From: Tridacna crocea
Lineage: Eukaryota > Mollusca > Bivalvia > Cardiida > Cardiidae
DNA: 64,000 nt
Assembly (NCBI GenBank): GCA_943736015.1
Contig: OX031065.1
Coordinates: 42,298,427 to 42,362,426 of the forward strand
Reading direction: 5' to 3'
The translations under genes were made by a program, and so were the position numbers. The notes beneath the pieces were generated by a model. The model saw only the letters and a list, made by a program, of their open reading frames with translations. It did not search any database and was not told the DNA's origin. Positions 32,433 to 44,100 of the stretch are shown piece after piece (positions within the stretch are counted from its first letter, which is position 1; every line of letters begins with the position of its first letter).

Positions 32433-34040
32433 AAAACAAGAGAGCCATGATGACCCTAGATCGCTCACCTGAGTCGATAGGTAAAATTTCACTCCACGTG
32501 CTTTATTCAATTTCTTACCAATTTTCAGGTCAATTGAGCGTAAAATGTGTGTCAACATATAATTTCCGGAAGTTGACAAACTGACCTAGTTTATCATCCA
32601 TTGTGAATGAATTTAGAACTTATAAAAATATCAAGACCAACATTCTAAACATTTTTCAAGTTAACTTAGCAATAATTTTGGCATTTAGAATGCCCACAAA
32701 TTATTTCTTTAATTTGACCAAGTAGCCTAATTTATGACCCCAGGTGACCAGATTTAAAACTCATAAGAAATTATCAAGCCAAACATTCTGAACAGTTTTC
32801 AAAGTAAATTGAGCAATAAATATGGCCTTTAGAGTGCCTACAAAGCATTTCTGTAATTTGACTAAGTGACCTATTTTAGGCTAAGAGACTAATTTCAAAC
32901 TCATCCGATATTTCCGCAAGACAAACATTCTGACCAATGAAAGGTAAATTGAACAAGAAACGTGGCCGTTAGAATGCCCACAAAGTATTTCTTGAAAAAA
33001 AAAGGGTTATGACCCTAAGTGACCTATTTTTGAACTTTTCTTAGATTTTATCAAGAGAAACATTTAAATCAATTTTCAAATAGATTAGCAATAATGTAAC
33101 CTTTAGAGTGTCCACAAGGTATTTCTTTAATTAGACCAAGTGACCTAGTTTATGTTTCCAGTTGACCAAAATTCAGACTCACGTGAGATTTTATAGACAA
33201 AAAAGCAAGTCAATAATTATTTTTCGAAACTTTCCATAAATTTTCTCGAATTTCTATGTAATCCATGTTCATGAAGATTAATTTCTTCTAAATAGTCTTA
33301 TATTTGTAATAATATGTCTATTCAAATGATTCTTTTAGTACTTCTATTTACAATTTCTTTCCTGCCGTACTCGACATCATATCAACTACTTTTGCGGAAT
33401 GTATGGACAGATATCATTCAACACTTATTGGGGTCTGATTTCTGTCTATACAGTCCAATACTTACTGTTAATACATGAGTCACTTGGCAATTTGTTCTGG
33501 CGAAGATAGGCCACTTATAGGGAAGTCAGAACTTTTATCTATGTACTAGTAATGCATTTGATCATTTTCGTAAAGTATTATGCCTTTTTGCAATGTTTTA
33601 CAAACTAAAAATTTATATTCCTAACATTTTTGCCCTACACCTTTGTTTAAATGTTATGAACTTTGGGGTACGTTACTCTGTAAAAATATTTTTTGTATGT
33701 ATACATGTATTGTATAATGGGCCAGAGGCCTTAGATTACTAATAAAGATTTGATTTAATTTGATTTATCAAAACAAATATTCTGACAAATTTAAAATATT
33801 ATGTCAATTGAGTAAAAAATGTGGCCTTTAGAGTGCCCATAGGGTATTTCTTTAATTTGACCTAGTGACCTAGTTTAGGGTTCCTGGTAGCCCAAATCTA
33901 TGGTCATCCAAAATTTTATATAGAAAATCATTTTCAACAAATTTAAGGTAATTTGAATAATAAATGTGGCCTTCAGAGTGCCTATAAGGTATTTCTTTAA
34001 TTTGACCAAGTGACCTAGTCTATCACCCGGTGTGACATAA
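32433..34040 (+). repeat. diverged ACAAGAGAGCC-type bivalve element, interrupted by a LINE end
   Basis: It begins AAAACAAGAGAGCCATGATG and consists of diverged tandem units sharing AGAGTGCCCACAAGGTATTT and GACCAAGTGACCTAGTTT. The stretch 33245-33775 is foreign to this pattern. The matching closing sequence (CTCAGGTGAG) is only seen at about 35815-35825, so the original element may have been much longer. Confidence 0.6.
33245..33775 (+). mobile_element. non-LTR retrotransposon 3' end
   Basis: This insertion ends GGGCCAGAGGCCTTAGATTA then AATAAAGATTTGATTTAATTTGATTT, a 3' end made of short GATTT repeats as in several LINE families. No reverse transcriptase frame can be read. Confidence 0.55.
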
Positions 34041-34890
34041 TCTCACTGGCGACTCTATGCTTAGGCGGGCTAACATTTTTTAGAACAGGTTCACTATACA
34101 CAAAATAGCAAAGCTCTTTAAGGTTCAGAAAAGAAGCATTTTAACATTTTCTTTCTTTGTTCCTACGTTCAAATTTGGGACCCCTGGAACTGGGTCAGTT
34201 TTGACCCCAGTGGCATCATTTGAATAAACTTGGTACAGGTCCGCTAGCAGATGCAACACACCAAATATCAAAGCTTTACGCCTTCTAGTTTCAGAGGAGA
34301 ATAATTCTTTAAAAAAAAATCCTTCTTTGTTCCCTTGTTCAAACTTATGACCCACGGGGCGGAGCCAGTTTTGATATCAGGCTTATCCTATGAACAAACT
34401 TAGTAGAGGTCTACTAGGAGATGCTACATTCCAAATATCAAAGATTTACACCTTCTTAAGATTTCCTTTCTTGTTCCAATGTTCGAACTTGTGACCCCCG
34501 GAACAGGGACACTTTTGATCCCAGTGGCATCATATATACACTTGAAAGAGGTTTTACTTGGAGATACTAGATGTCAAATATCAAAGCTGTAAGCCTTCCA
34601 GTTTTAAAGAAGAACTTTAAACATTTCTTTCTTTGTTTCTATATTTGAACTTGTGTCCCCCGAGACGGGGCCAGCATTGATTCCAGGGGCATCATGTGAA
34701 TAAACTCGTTACATTTTAGGAGATGCTACATTCCAGATATCAAAGCTCTACGACTTCTAGTTTCAGAGAAGAAGTTTTTCAAAGGTTTTGCATTTTTTTG
34801 TTGCCTCGGCAACCAGAGTTATGGGCGGAATTCAATCCATTGAACGGCTTCGCTCAAGGTACATCCTACCAAGTTTTATCAGGATTAGCA
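34040..34890 (+). repeat. tandem ~155-bp repeat block
   Basis: About five diverged units share ATTCCAAATATCAAAGC, TTCTTTGTTCC and CAGTTTTGATCCCAGTGGCAT. It probably forms the second half of the long diverged element that starts at 32433. Confidence 0.65.
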
Positions 34891-34897
34891 CAGTGCT

Positions 34898-35145
34898 TTA
34901 ACTCTTTACTCCATAGATACTCATTTTGACACATCAACAACAGACAGCTTTTGAAAACATTGTGGGAAAAGGAGAAATTGCTCGTAACGAGCAATTGCTC
35001 GTAACGAGCAATTTCTCCTTTTCCCACAATGTTTTTCACACAATCAGATATTTGTATCCTCATTTGTCCATATTTTTGATATCGTATCTTTATTTGCTGC
35101 TAAAATGGAAGAGTCTAAAATTGGCATAACAGGTAAAGGGTTAAG
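34898..35145. repeat. family A element with a duplicated hairpin tip
   Basis: Ends AACTCTTTACTCC and GGTAAAGGGTTAA. The centre belongs to the GAAATTGCTCGTAACGAGC variant, and the tip TTGCTCGTAACGAGCAA is present twice in a row, keeping the whole element palindromic. Confidence 0.85.
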
Positions 35146-36030
35146 AGGAGAAGATTTATTAATTCTCTGCGGTGCGGAGTATAGCAGAGAATGCTTGTCT
35201 AAACCGGTTTAATGCACTAAGGTATAGTATACATTGGTTACGCACGTTTTGTCCGTGCAGATATGTGGTATGTATATAGAGTTTTGGAGGCAAAATATCA
35301 GTTCCACGCCAGACGCGCTAAGGCACAGTCGTTTTGGCATAATGCTATTCAAATTCTGCGTTTTCATGTATAAATATGTATAAATTCTAAGTTCTTAGGC
35401 CGGAATCCGTCCGTCCTGTTTTCTTAGAGGTAGTCTGAGAGGTAATAATTTACTTCGTGCATTTGCTACGGAAACACGGTTCCTCTCAAAGAGGGGTTTT
35501 ACGTGGGCGGCCAGTACTTCCGTAATAGAAAACACGTAGGTTGATAGTTATGTGTAATTACGTCTTTAGACTTCTCCGCCGCTGTATGTAAATGCTGTGA
35601 TACATATATACATATATATATATATTTATATTTTGAATATATATAGTGCGTTAGCAAGTACCTAACGCACACGTAATAAAACTGCCTAGCGATCGTCTCG
35701 GCTATTGCAAAAGAGTGTTTGTTGCTTTGTGAATGGTTATGTGTTTAGACGTTTAAAGAAATCGTGGTCGACAGACGACGGCTATCGGGCGATCACAAAA
35801 GCTTGCCTTGTGCTCAGGTGAGTAAAAATAGGATGGCACCACACTGATCTCATAAAAATAAATCGAATGCAAGGCAAGCAATCTATCGTTAGAACGTCAA
35901 ATTTGTATCTTTGTATCGTCGTAGAACATGAATCTGTGCAGTTTCTTTACGTTTGCAGAGAAAAATGAATTTGGTAGATTCTTTTTGTGCTCAACTAAAA
36001 CTTGTAAGTCGCCGTTATATGAATGAATTA
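35146..36030. other. no gene seen; end of a diverged dispersed element
   Basis: A GC-richer stretch to about 35830 ends GACAGACGACGG...TTGTGCTCAGGTGAGTAAAA, the closing sequence of elements such as 58126-59143. 35605-35645 is a TA-rich simple repeat. Confidence 0.45.
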
Positions 36031-36032
36031 TC

Positions 36033-36262
36033 GTTAACCCTTTACACCGTAAGGCATTTCTATGGTTTCTCCAGCTGACCCTAAATAACAGTAAGGATGA
36101 AGCCGTTTCTAATGTGTATATGACACCTTTTGATAGTGTAGAAAACATTGTGGCAAAAGGTGAAATTGCTCGTCACGAGCAATTTCACCTTTTGCCACAA
36201 TGTTTTCCAAAGGCTCCTACAAGCAGTGTGTAGAAATGAGTATCTATGGAGTAAAGGGTTAA
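36033..36262. repeat. family A element, GGTGAAATTGCTCG variant
   Basis: Ends GTTAACCCTTTACACC and GGAGTAAAGGGTTAAA. The inner arms read GGCAAAAGGTGAAATTGCTC and the tip is CGTCACG. The same subfamily lies inverted at 49805-50031. Confidence 0.85.
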
Positions 36263-36564
36263 AACCCGCACAAAATACCAATCAACCAACCTTCAACCGC
36301 AGGAGGGTATTCAAGCCTTGAGAGAGGGAAATTAATAAATAAAAATAAATTGATAAACGAAAGACTGACGGACTTATTGTGGACTTATTGTTTTAGTGGA
36401 AAATGTAGATTCAGATCCAACTGCACATATCGTATTGTATTGTCTGATTATAGCTTAACATAGACAGTTGGATTTTTTTTCCGATATAAGGAAAATTGAA
36501 TTGACAATGTTTGAGCATTTAACATTACTGTTTACTAAATTAATTCTCATAGATCTAGTACCTT

Positions 36565-36690
36565 GTAAAACTCTTTACCACACAATTCAACGTTTAAAAG
36601 ACCCTGCAGAAATAGACCTTTTAAAACATTGTGGGAAAACAATGCTGTCATCAGCATTTTATCTTTTTCCTCACAAGTTTGCTACCCAGT

Positions 36691-36748
<58 letters not shown>

Positions 36749-36945
36749 AGAACAGAAAAGAACATCGTTTATTTGACAAAAATATAGTTTATAGTCATAC
36801 AATAAATAAATTTTTAAATAAAATGCATTTAGAGAGAGAGAAAGAGAGAGAGAGAGAGCTTTCTACTATTTCTAAACCACAGTTAATACCTCGTCTGCAG
36901 ACTCTTTCAGTTTCGATTGGTCTTAAAATCGGTCGAATTGTAAAA
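36565..36945. repeat. family A element split by GA microsatellites
   Basis: The left arm and a small centre (AATGCTGTCATCAGCATT) are present to about 36690. A (GA)n run at 36694-36746 and a second at 36830-36858 interrupt the right arm, which resumes at CTGCAGACTCTTTCAGTTTC. The frames through the GA runs are not coding. Confidence 0.7.
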
Positions 36946-36974
36946 TAGGTATGCTCCTTGAAAAAGGGCGCTTA

Positions 36975-37055
36975 ATGGATATGCGAAAAGTATCGACTCA
37001 GGTCAGAATAGGCAGTCCGCTCAGGCTGATCTGAGCCGAATCTTTCCGCTACTGT
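36975..37055. repeat. family E hairpin
   Basis: AAAAGTATCGACTCAGGTCAG and its partner CTGATCTGAGCCGAATCTTT flank a TAGGCAGTCCGCTCAGG core with a few mismatches. Confidence 0.65.
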
Positions 37056-37181
37056 TTAATTATCTACATGTTTAAGACTACTTCATGATTAACTCGGCTG
37101 TTGTGGGAAAAGAAACGTGCATATTATTGATACATAAAGTCTGATGGCTTGTTTGGTACCACGGATCACGGAGATGTATTA

Positions 37182-37407
37182 ATTCTTTACCAAACTACGA
37201 ATTTTAGACTAGTCCAAAGTGAAAGGATTTTCAGACGACAAAATAATTGTGAAAAAAGAATTGAAATGTGTTTTAAGAAGGGAAGAAAACATTGTGGGAA
37301 ATGGAGAATATGCAGGTTACCTGCATTTTCTCCTTTTCCCACAGTGTTTTCAAATGGCTTCTTTCACAGGGGTGTTAAAAATTGGGATTGTGGGGTAAAG
37401 GGTTAAG
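37182..37407. repeat. family A palindromic element, CAGGTTACCTG variant
   Basis: Ends TTCTTTACCAAAC and GGGGTAAAGGGTTAA. The tip reads GCAGGTTACCTGC in place of the usual GCTGGTTACCAGC; both sides of the stem carry the change. Confidence 0.85.
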
Positions 37408-37491
37408 ACTCCTTTGGCCTGGGTAGGTCTCAAATATATCAGCAGGTTAGGGATAAAGTCTTCAGATAAACTTGTCAAGATATCTGTAATT

Positions 37492-37900
37492 ATTTCATGC
37501 TTTCCGGTAGGATATCGAGAAATAGCAGTACCACTAGTGAAAATACCGATTTTCATGTTATTATTGCCAAGGTTGATTGCGCGTGCCTCGCAACTAGATG
37601 GAAATATGACGTCATTTACCTTACATTTCTTGTGCTTGACGTAATATTGTAATGCGTTGGGGTACGCCACGGGGAATGCGGAAAAGAACTGTACTGGACT
37701 TTGACAGAACTCCTCCTATAAAATGTTATGAGCATGGAATAAAGAATATTTGAATTTATTTTCGATGAAAGATCGATCGTGAACACCATCGGTAATCATT
37801 TAATCTTATAGATCGGTGAAAATATTACCGATGGTGTGCACTCGATGAAATAAATTTCGATCTTTCACCAAAAAAAACCAACAAATATCCTCTATTTCTA
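37492..37900. repeat. family B element
   Basis: Right to left it has the family landmarks TTTCCGGTAGGATATCGAG, TGACGTCA, GGGGTACGCCACGGGGAA and the hairpin GAACACCATCGGTAAT with its inverted partner and GATCTTTCACC. Other copies are at 39338, 46600, 47100-47945 and 50272. Confidence 0.8.
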
Positions 37901-38870
37901 TGAACAGTATTGCGATAAAAACCCAACATAATACACCGATTGCAAATCATATTATTAGAAAAGGACACCAGGCTTTGCTACTTTAGTAAAGATAAAAAGA
38001 AATTTGATTGCATTAGCAATCAAAGTACTGAAAGGAAAAAAAAAAGGAAAAAAGTGGCTCGGTAACAGTAGTATAAAAATACTCATTTTTATCCATAGCA
38101 AATTCTAACGTTTGCACAAGGTGAAACTTTGAGAAACACGCTGGCAAAATGAGAATTTGCTCCAAATTAGGCAATATTTTTCTTTGTTACCACAATTTTC
38201 TTCATTTTTTCATCATTTAATCTTACTGTAGATTTTGTCAGTGATATCAATAAAAACTGCATGTACATGGGTACGGTCACAAAAATCGTACGGTCTCTTT
38301 TTCGTAAAGGGGGAAGAGTTTACGAAAAATTAGTGCTGGTTTTCAACAAATCAAATATCTATGAGTAAGAAACAAAAATGAAAGCAGTTCTACCATCACT
38401 GTTCAAAGACATACTTTTTACAGGGGAAGTATATTTTTTTGTTAAAAGCAATATGCTCCGCACCTACGGAAAGTTTTAAAATAAGGTTTGTCAACTGACG
38501 GTTGAGCTTTCAAAGAAATTGCATATTTTCAGCTTTTACAACCTTCAGATTTTCAAAGAAAGGTCTGCTGTAGATCCAATGTTGTAAATGTAGTAATGTT
38601 TAAATTATCCATTTTATTTTTTATTTCTAATTTGACCCCTGCAAGATAATTAAACTTTTGTCTGCAGCTATCAATGTATTAATATAACTCGTATAGTGGC
38701 ATGAAAACGTAGGATATTAAAATTCTATTACAGGAACGAAATGGAATATGATATAATATTACACATCCTACTGGAGTTTAATTAAAATTACGAGATAATG
38801 AAATTAGAATTGACGTTATTGATCATTAAGCCTACGTGACACGATCAGCCTTTTGGATATGCCTTAGCTC
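37901..38870. other. no gene seen
   Basis: AT-rich sequence with a few long A and T runs; a decayed family A core may lie near 38130-38200. No exon-like segments. Confidence 0.4.
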
Positions 38871-38874
38871 CTGA

Positions 38875-39080
38875 ACAGACGACAACATTTTAAACTTGCC
38901 CATAGTAGTTGCAGAGGACAAACTAAATGTGTTATGTGTTTCAAGTCATCAAATCACATAGTTTGTTTTTAAAAGGATAGAAAACATTAAAGTACAAGGA
39001 GAAAATGCTCCTAACAAGCGAGTGGCATTTTATCCTTTTTTCAATAAATTTATATCTTCAGGTCAACATGGCATACTTTT
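38875..39080. repeat. family A element, degenerate
   Basis: GAGGACAAACTAAATGTG and GAAAACATTAAAGTACAAGG followed by GAGAAAATGCTCC and GGCATTTTATCC trace the left arm and centre, with an insertion at the tip. Confidence 0.5.
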
Positions 39081-39337
39081 TTTGTTGCTAGATTGTTGAG
39101 AATTTATACTGATTCACTAATTCTAAGCACCTTTAACTGCCCAGAATTTAATTGAATGTCTATCTAAAACATTTCTGTTTATGCCTCTATTACTTTTTTG
39201 TAAAGGCAGGCAATAATAATCTCCCTTCGAAATTAGGACATAGTGCTTTTAGAATTGAAGATGATAGCACTATGAGGGCAAAACTTCAAGAAGTGGCTAG
39301 GTTCAGATGCTGCAATAGTGATTATTTTGAATGATAT

Positions 39338-39795
39338 AGAGGATATTTGTTTTTTTCGGTGAAAGATCGAAATTTATTTCATCGAGTGGACACCACCGGT
39401 AATATTTTCACGAGTGGCTGCGCCACTCGTGAAAATATTACCGATGGTGTTCACGAGATGAAATAAATTTCGATCTTTCACCGAAAAAAAAAAAGAACAA
39501 ATATTCTATTTATTTTATGCTTTTAACCCTTTCTAGGAGGAGCTTTATCAAAATTCAGTACAGTTTTTTTTCCTTAATTCCCTGTGGCGTACCCCTCGCG
39601 CATAGCAACGTTACGTCAAGCGCGAGAAATTTAAGGTATATGACGTCATATTTCCCAACTGGTTGTGAAGCACGCGCAATTTACCTAGGCGACAAGAACG
39701 TGAAAATCGGTATTTTCACTGGTTGTACCAGTGTAAGATCGAAAAATATTTTCACTGCTATTTCTCGATATCCCACCGGAAAGCATGAAATAAAT
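39338..39795. repeat. family B element with hairpin
   Basis: It opens with GAGGATATTTGTTTTTTTCG and a large hairpin (GTAATATTTTCACGAGTGGC with inverted partner), then GTGGCGTACCCCTCGCG, TGACGTCA and ends ATATCCCACCGGAAAGCATG. Confidence 0.85.
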
Positions 39796-40074
39796 CATAT
39801 TTTCCAGAGTAAAATTCAATTGGAATACCTTAAGGTCATTTAAACACGTGATTGTCTGGTAAAGTATTAAAGTTTTCTATACGTAGTTATCTTTTGAATA
39901 TTTGAATAGTTTATGACTCTAGTTGTCCGCTTGGCCAATGCAGAAAGCGCCAAAGATAAAAACAGATCTATATGAGCGGAGTACCAGGCAACGGGCTTTA
40001 AAAAAATTCTTCCAATGATATATGTAATTAGTGCTTCTATACTTCTTATTATATTTGTGTCTCTTTTGCTTCTA

Positions 40075-40185
40075 TCGAAGGGAAAGGCCCGCAAAAATAA
40101 CTCGTGCCTTACGGTACTCGCTATTTTCGCATACCGTTCCGTTTTTCGGCAAATATTTCCCCATATTAACCACAATGATGAAAAT
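40075..40185. repeat. family F fragment
   Basis: The centre and right half only: CGCAAAAATAACTCGTGCC with inverted partner and GGCAAATATTTCCCCATATT. Confidence 0.6.
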
Positions 40186-40417
40186 AACCCCAAAAAAACT
40201 GTATTTCTAAGCAGAAAAAAAGGGAAAAGGTGGCTCAGTTAAACTAGTATAATTATACTCATTTTTAATCATAGCAAATTTTGTATGATAATATTAAAGA
40301 GGAAATAGCTGTTTTCTATTACGGGTTCACTACCTGAACCAGCAACAATCTACAAAAAGGAATTACCTCTTTCACAGTGATTTTCCAAGTAATTCATGCT
40401 CTGACAAACGGAGTTTT

Positions 40418-40622
40418 AACGCATCTCCGTGGTGAATGATACCAAACAAGTCATCGGATAATTATAAATCCACGAAATCCATTTTGTGCAACAATCGCCT
40501 GAATCATGAGGTACACGAGTCCTTTGACACGCAGAAACTTAAGCTATAGCAAGTAGTATCGATTTAGATCAGGCTGCGTGGACTGCGCAGGCTGATCTGA
40601 ATCGATACTGTTTGCAGATGGA
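40418..40622. repeat. family E element
   Basis: The left region has GCATCTCCGTGG and ATCATGAGGTACACGAGTCC. The hairpin arms are AGTATCGATTTAGATCAGG and CTGATCTGAATCGATACT around a GCGTGGACTGCGCAGG core. It abuts the family A copy at 40621. Confidence 0.75.
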
Positions 40623-40850
40623 TTAACTCATTACCAATTGACAATGATTTAGGTTTGTCCAAATCGAAAGTATTTGCAGATGACAAAATAAAAGTGACTG
40701 AAAATTTGAACTTTGTTTTGTGAAGGGCTGAAAACATTGTGGGAAAAGGAGAAAATGCTGGTTACCAGCATTTTCTCCTTTTCCCACAATGTTTTCTAAA
40801 AGATTCTTTCTTAGGGTCGTCAAAAGTAGGGATTGTGTGGTAATGGGTTT
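40621..40850. repeat. family A palindromic element
   Basis: Full copy with centre CTGGTTACCAG and right end GTGTGGTAATGGGTTTA. Its right border is the point where the last exon of the - strand gene ends. Confidence 0.85.
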
Positions 40851-41149
40851 AGCCCCATTTGCAAAAAGTAGGTCTCATAAACATTAGAATTACTAAAAGA
40901 AAAACAAAAACACTTGTAGTGACCACAGACAACCAAGCAAAAATGGCAGTAAATCGTGTACTGAGGGCATACATCCGTGCGATACGTATAAGGTGGTGCT
41001 GGGTGTCCGTCGATAAAGACGTCTTGTGATTTGTCTGTGTACGTATATTGTACTCGACTGTGGGCATAGTATTTGTACTCTGTCCTGATGGTATGCTCAA
41101 CTGTGATCTTGGAACCCTCGCCGATATTGGCGGTGACAATCATGTAACC
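40849..41149 (-). CDS. - strand gene, last exon with frame conflict
   Basis: After the acceptor TTCCAATACAG the expected frame reads GYMIVTANIGEGSKI, TVEHTIRTEYKYYAHS and onward through QDVFIDGHPAPPYTY. From about 41000 a different frame becomes convincing: it encodes TAIFAWLSVVTTSVFVFLLV, a clear transmembrane helix, then RPTFCKWG and a stop at 40849-40851. The first frame continues into the neighbouring family A repeat and stops there. The two could be joined by a one-base indel in this allele or assembly, or the exon may splice out at GAT/GTATGC near 40976. Confidence 0.5.
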
Positions 41150-44100
41150 CTGTATTGGAAAAGCATGATACAAGCATGAAGGAGGTAAAATAATGGCGTT
41201 AATTTTGGACGCAAAGAAATATATGGCGAGAAGGAGTGTTCAGGCATTTGCGTACAGTGTTGTTTCGGATCAGCCTGCGCAGTCCGCGCAGGCTAATCCG
41301 AAACGACACTTTCCGTTCTTGTGTAATTTTGTGTTTTGGGCAAGTCTCCGGTAGCACTAAATTTAATATACACGTAGTTGTAAAGTGCCGTCTCGGATTA
41401 GCCCGCGCGGACTGCGCAGGCTGATCCGAGACGACACTTTACGCAAATGTCCGAATGCCCCTTTTTCGCGTATTGCAAACCATATCTGCTTAACTTTGAA
41501 GGTGCTTATAATATTTAACTGAAGATTTCTAGCCAATAGAGATTAGCATAAGTTTTAGATTAAAAAAACTTTGGTCGCCGAAGAACTCAGATAAAAAATG
41601 GAAGTACTTGTAGAAAATTTAAACATGATAGAATTTGTCTTTCAAACTTTTAAAAAAACATCGCTGAAAAAGAAAGAAAAACACTGGTAAGTATAGCATT
41701 TCGTTTTTCTCAAGGATACCGCACCCAAATGGGAAACGTGTAAGATCGCCTTTCATCGCCGAGAAAACGTACTGATTCGGCTAACACTCGGGTTATCCGT
41801 AATCGATCGGCCTATAGACGCTGGTTCCTCGCATCGATTACAGGTAACCCGAGTCTTAACCGAATCTGCACGATTTTGTCGATGAAAGACGATGTTACAC
41901 GAATTCCATTGGGGAACCCGATCCTTAGAATACTTCCAATCAGTGTTTACCCCAGAGTCTGTAAAATAAAATTGTATGGTCCAGGGTTAACTTCTTCAGC
42001 ACTTAAAAAAAAAGAAACTCTGCCTTGAATCCAATGAAACTCAGAAAGCTTCTTGTCTGAAAGCCTTAACATACGTCTGTACTCGTTTTAATCCAGTTTT
42101 CTAACTAATTTCATCTTTATTTTTAGTCGCCGCGCAGAAGCGCGCGACTATATTTTTAATAGTTTTTCGAGTTAGGACATGGATAGTGGGAATTTCGTTT
42201 TTATAGGGTGTTAGGTTAACAAAGAATCTTTCTAACGTTACTTCGCCTTAAACTGGCTTTTTAATTCATTCTTAAACTCGAAATTGCAATACGATACTAT
42301 TTTTGTTCTATTAATACTTACAACATCAAAAAACCGCCTAATTATTTCTTTTATTGTCGCTATTTGTGAGAAATGGACTCGTCCATATAAATGCTTTGTT
42401 TCCATTGGTCAAGGCTGTACAGGTTTCCAGTCATTTCGTACCTTGTTAATTTCGTACCTAGGTCATTTCGTACGATTTTGGTCATTTCGTACAGGTCTAC
42501 TTATACTTTCAATTTTGGTCATTTCGTACCCAGTTGGTCGTTTCGTACAACCTTCGTACACAGGTTTAATAATCATTTTGATTATTCTGTAGATAGTTTT
42601 TCCTACTATTTGTGTGTTTTTTGTTGAATGACCACTGCTAAAATTGTGCATTGCTGAAATTGTGCTAAATTCCGCCGAAGAACGGGTATGATGGTTATGA
42701 TTGTATCTGACCATTATTGGTTACTTATTTCTAAGTTTAGTTTTTACAACAAAGATAGTTTAGAACTCCTTTGTTTATTTCTCAACGAGCTCTGCATAAA
42801 TTTAATTTGTGGAAAAAAATCTGGAGAGAGGCCACTTTTTCGCTGTGTTGTTCATAATGATAAAGCGCGATGCAAAACCATGATTCTTTATGAACACTGT
42901 TCACCAAACACTATAGTCTTAGACTGTTTAAATTGAAAGCATGCCTTGCAAACTTACGTCCTCTTGAATCATACTTTCCTAGGACAGCAACATTTTAGTA
43001 ACTTAGCCCTGCTTTCACCACTTTCCCAAACAAACACGGGTTATCACATGTGTGCTATCAAATTCTTTTGTCAAAACATGTTGGATAAGGAGAAATTGCT
43101 CGTTATAAGCAATTTCTTCTTTATTAAATACTTTCTCCCCACTACTAGCGAATTTTCCACCATTTTTGCAGCTTTTTAAATTGTCATCTGCCAACTCTTT
43201 GAATTTGGAAGAGTCTGATATTTGTCGTTTGGAAAAGAGCTAAGAGAGCGCTGTGCTAGGGTATTAGATACTGTAACAGAAGACAAGTCTTGATATAGGT
43301 GTTACTATTCACATAATTTCATAATGTGTTAAAAAATCTGCTGATGAAAACTGACATTTACTTACTTGCCCTAGCTTTCTTGAAGCATTAAACAATTTTT
43401 TTTGCGGCGACTTTGATGCTTTGCATCAACTTTTTCTTGTATGAAACTGTAATCATTCCTTTCATCTTCATGTCATACGGTGCCCGTGAGAATTGCAAAG
43501 TTGTACAGATTACTACGGACAGGAAATGCATTTCATTCTCTGAAGGTCATCGAAGACATTATTGTGCTTGTTTCCGGTTTTAAAACTAAGATAAATCCTT
43601 TGAGTTTCTTTATCCCATACAGCTTATATAAATCTACTTTTTATGTGTGACCCATCACTCAATAAAGAGACTATCTGGGAATTCTGTACATCAATAAAAT
43701 GAAAAAAAAAAATCAACGATAGCACAGTTTAAGTTAATAATTACAAAATGATTGAAATGATTGTATAACAAGGTACAATGACCACTTTTCATACAAAAAA
43801 TGTCAGTGACCCTTTATCAGACAACAAAATTTTAGACTGGTCCAAATTGAAAGCATAAGCAGACGACAATTTTAAAGTGACTCAAGTACTGAAATTTCTC
43901 TCGGGAAGGGAAGAAAACATCGTGGGAAAAGGAGAAAATGCTGGTTACCAGCATTTTCTCCTTTTCCCACAATGTTTTCAGAAGGCTTCTTCTTCAGGGT
44001 CCTGTAAACCCGGGATTGTTTGGGAAAGGGTTAAAGCAAAAAATGTCAACACTAATCAGTCTGCGCGATTCGCACTGACGTCGTCGTCCTCATATGATAT

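Larger units (their letters stand above)
42127..43445 (+). mobile_element. dispersed element with GTCGCCGCGC end
   Basis: It begins AGTCGCCGCGCAGAAGCGCG and ends GCGGCGACTTTGATGCTTTG then CATCAACTTTTTCTTGT, parallel to 15265-15912. It contains a GGTCATTTCGTAC repeat (about 42430-42550) and a nested family A copy (43005-43246). No coding domain was recognised. Confidence 0.5.

Noticed and set aside
36468..36948. Two + strand frames with Arg/Glu repeats
   Set aside because: They read through GA microsatellites within a family A element.
40849..41139. A separate small membrane protein starting at the - strand near 41139
   Set aside because: Its upstream part overlaps, out of frame, the spliced exon of the - strand gene and has a stop near the acceptor; only the C-terminal helix is convincing, so it is treated as a frame conflict.
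42284..42936. Several + strand frames of 75-100 codons
   Set aside because: They follow the GGTCATTTCGTAC repeats and AT-rich sequence, have no splice support and no recognisable domain.
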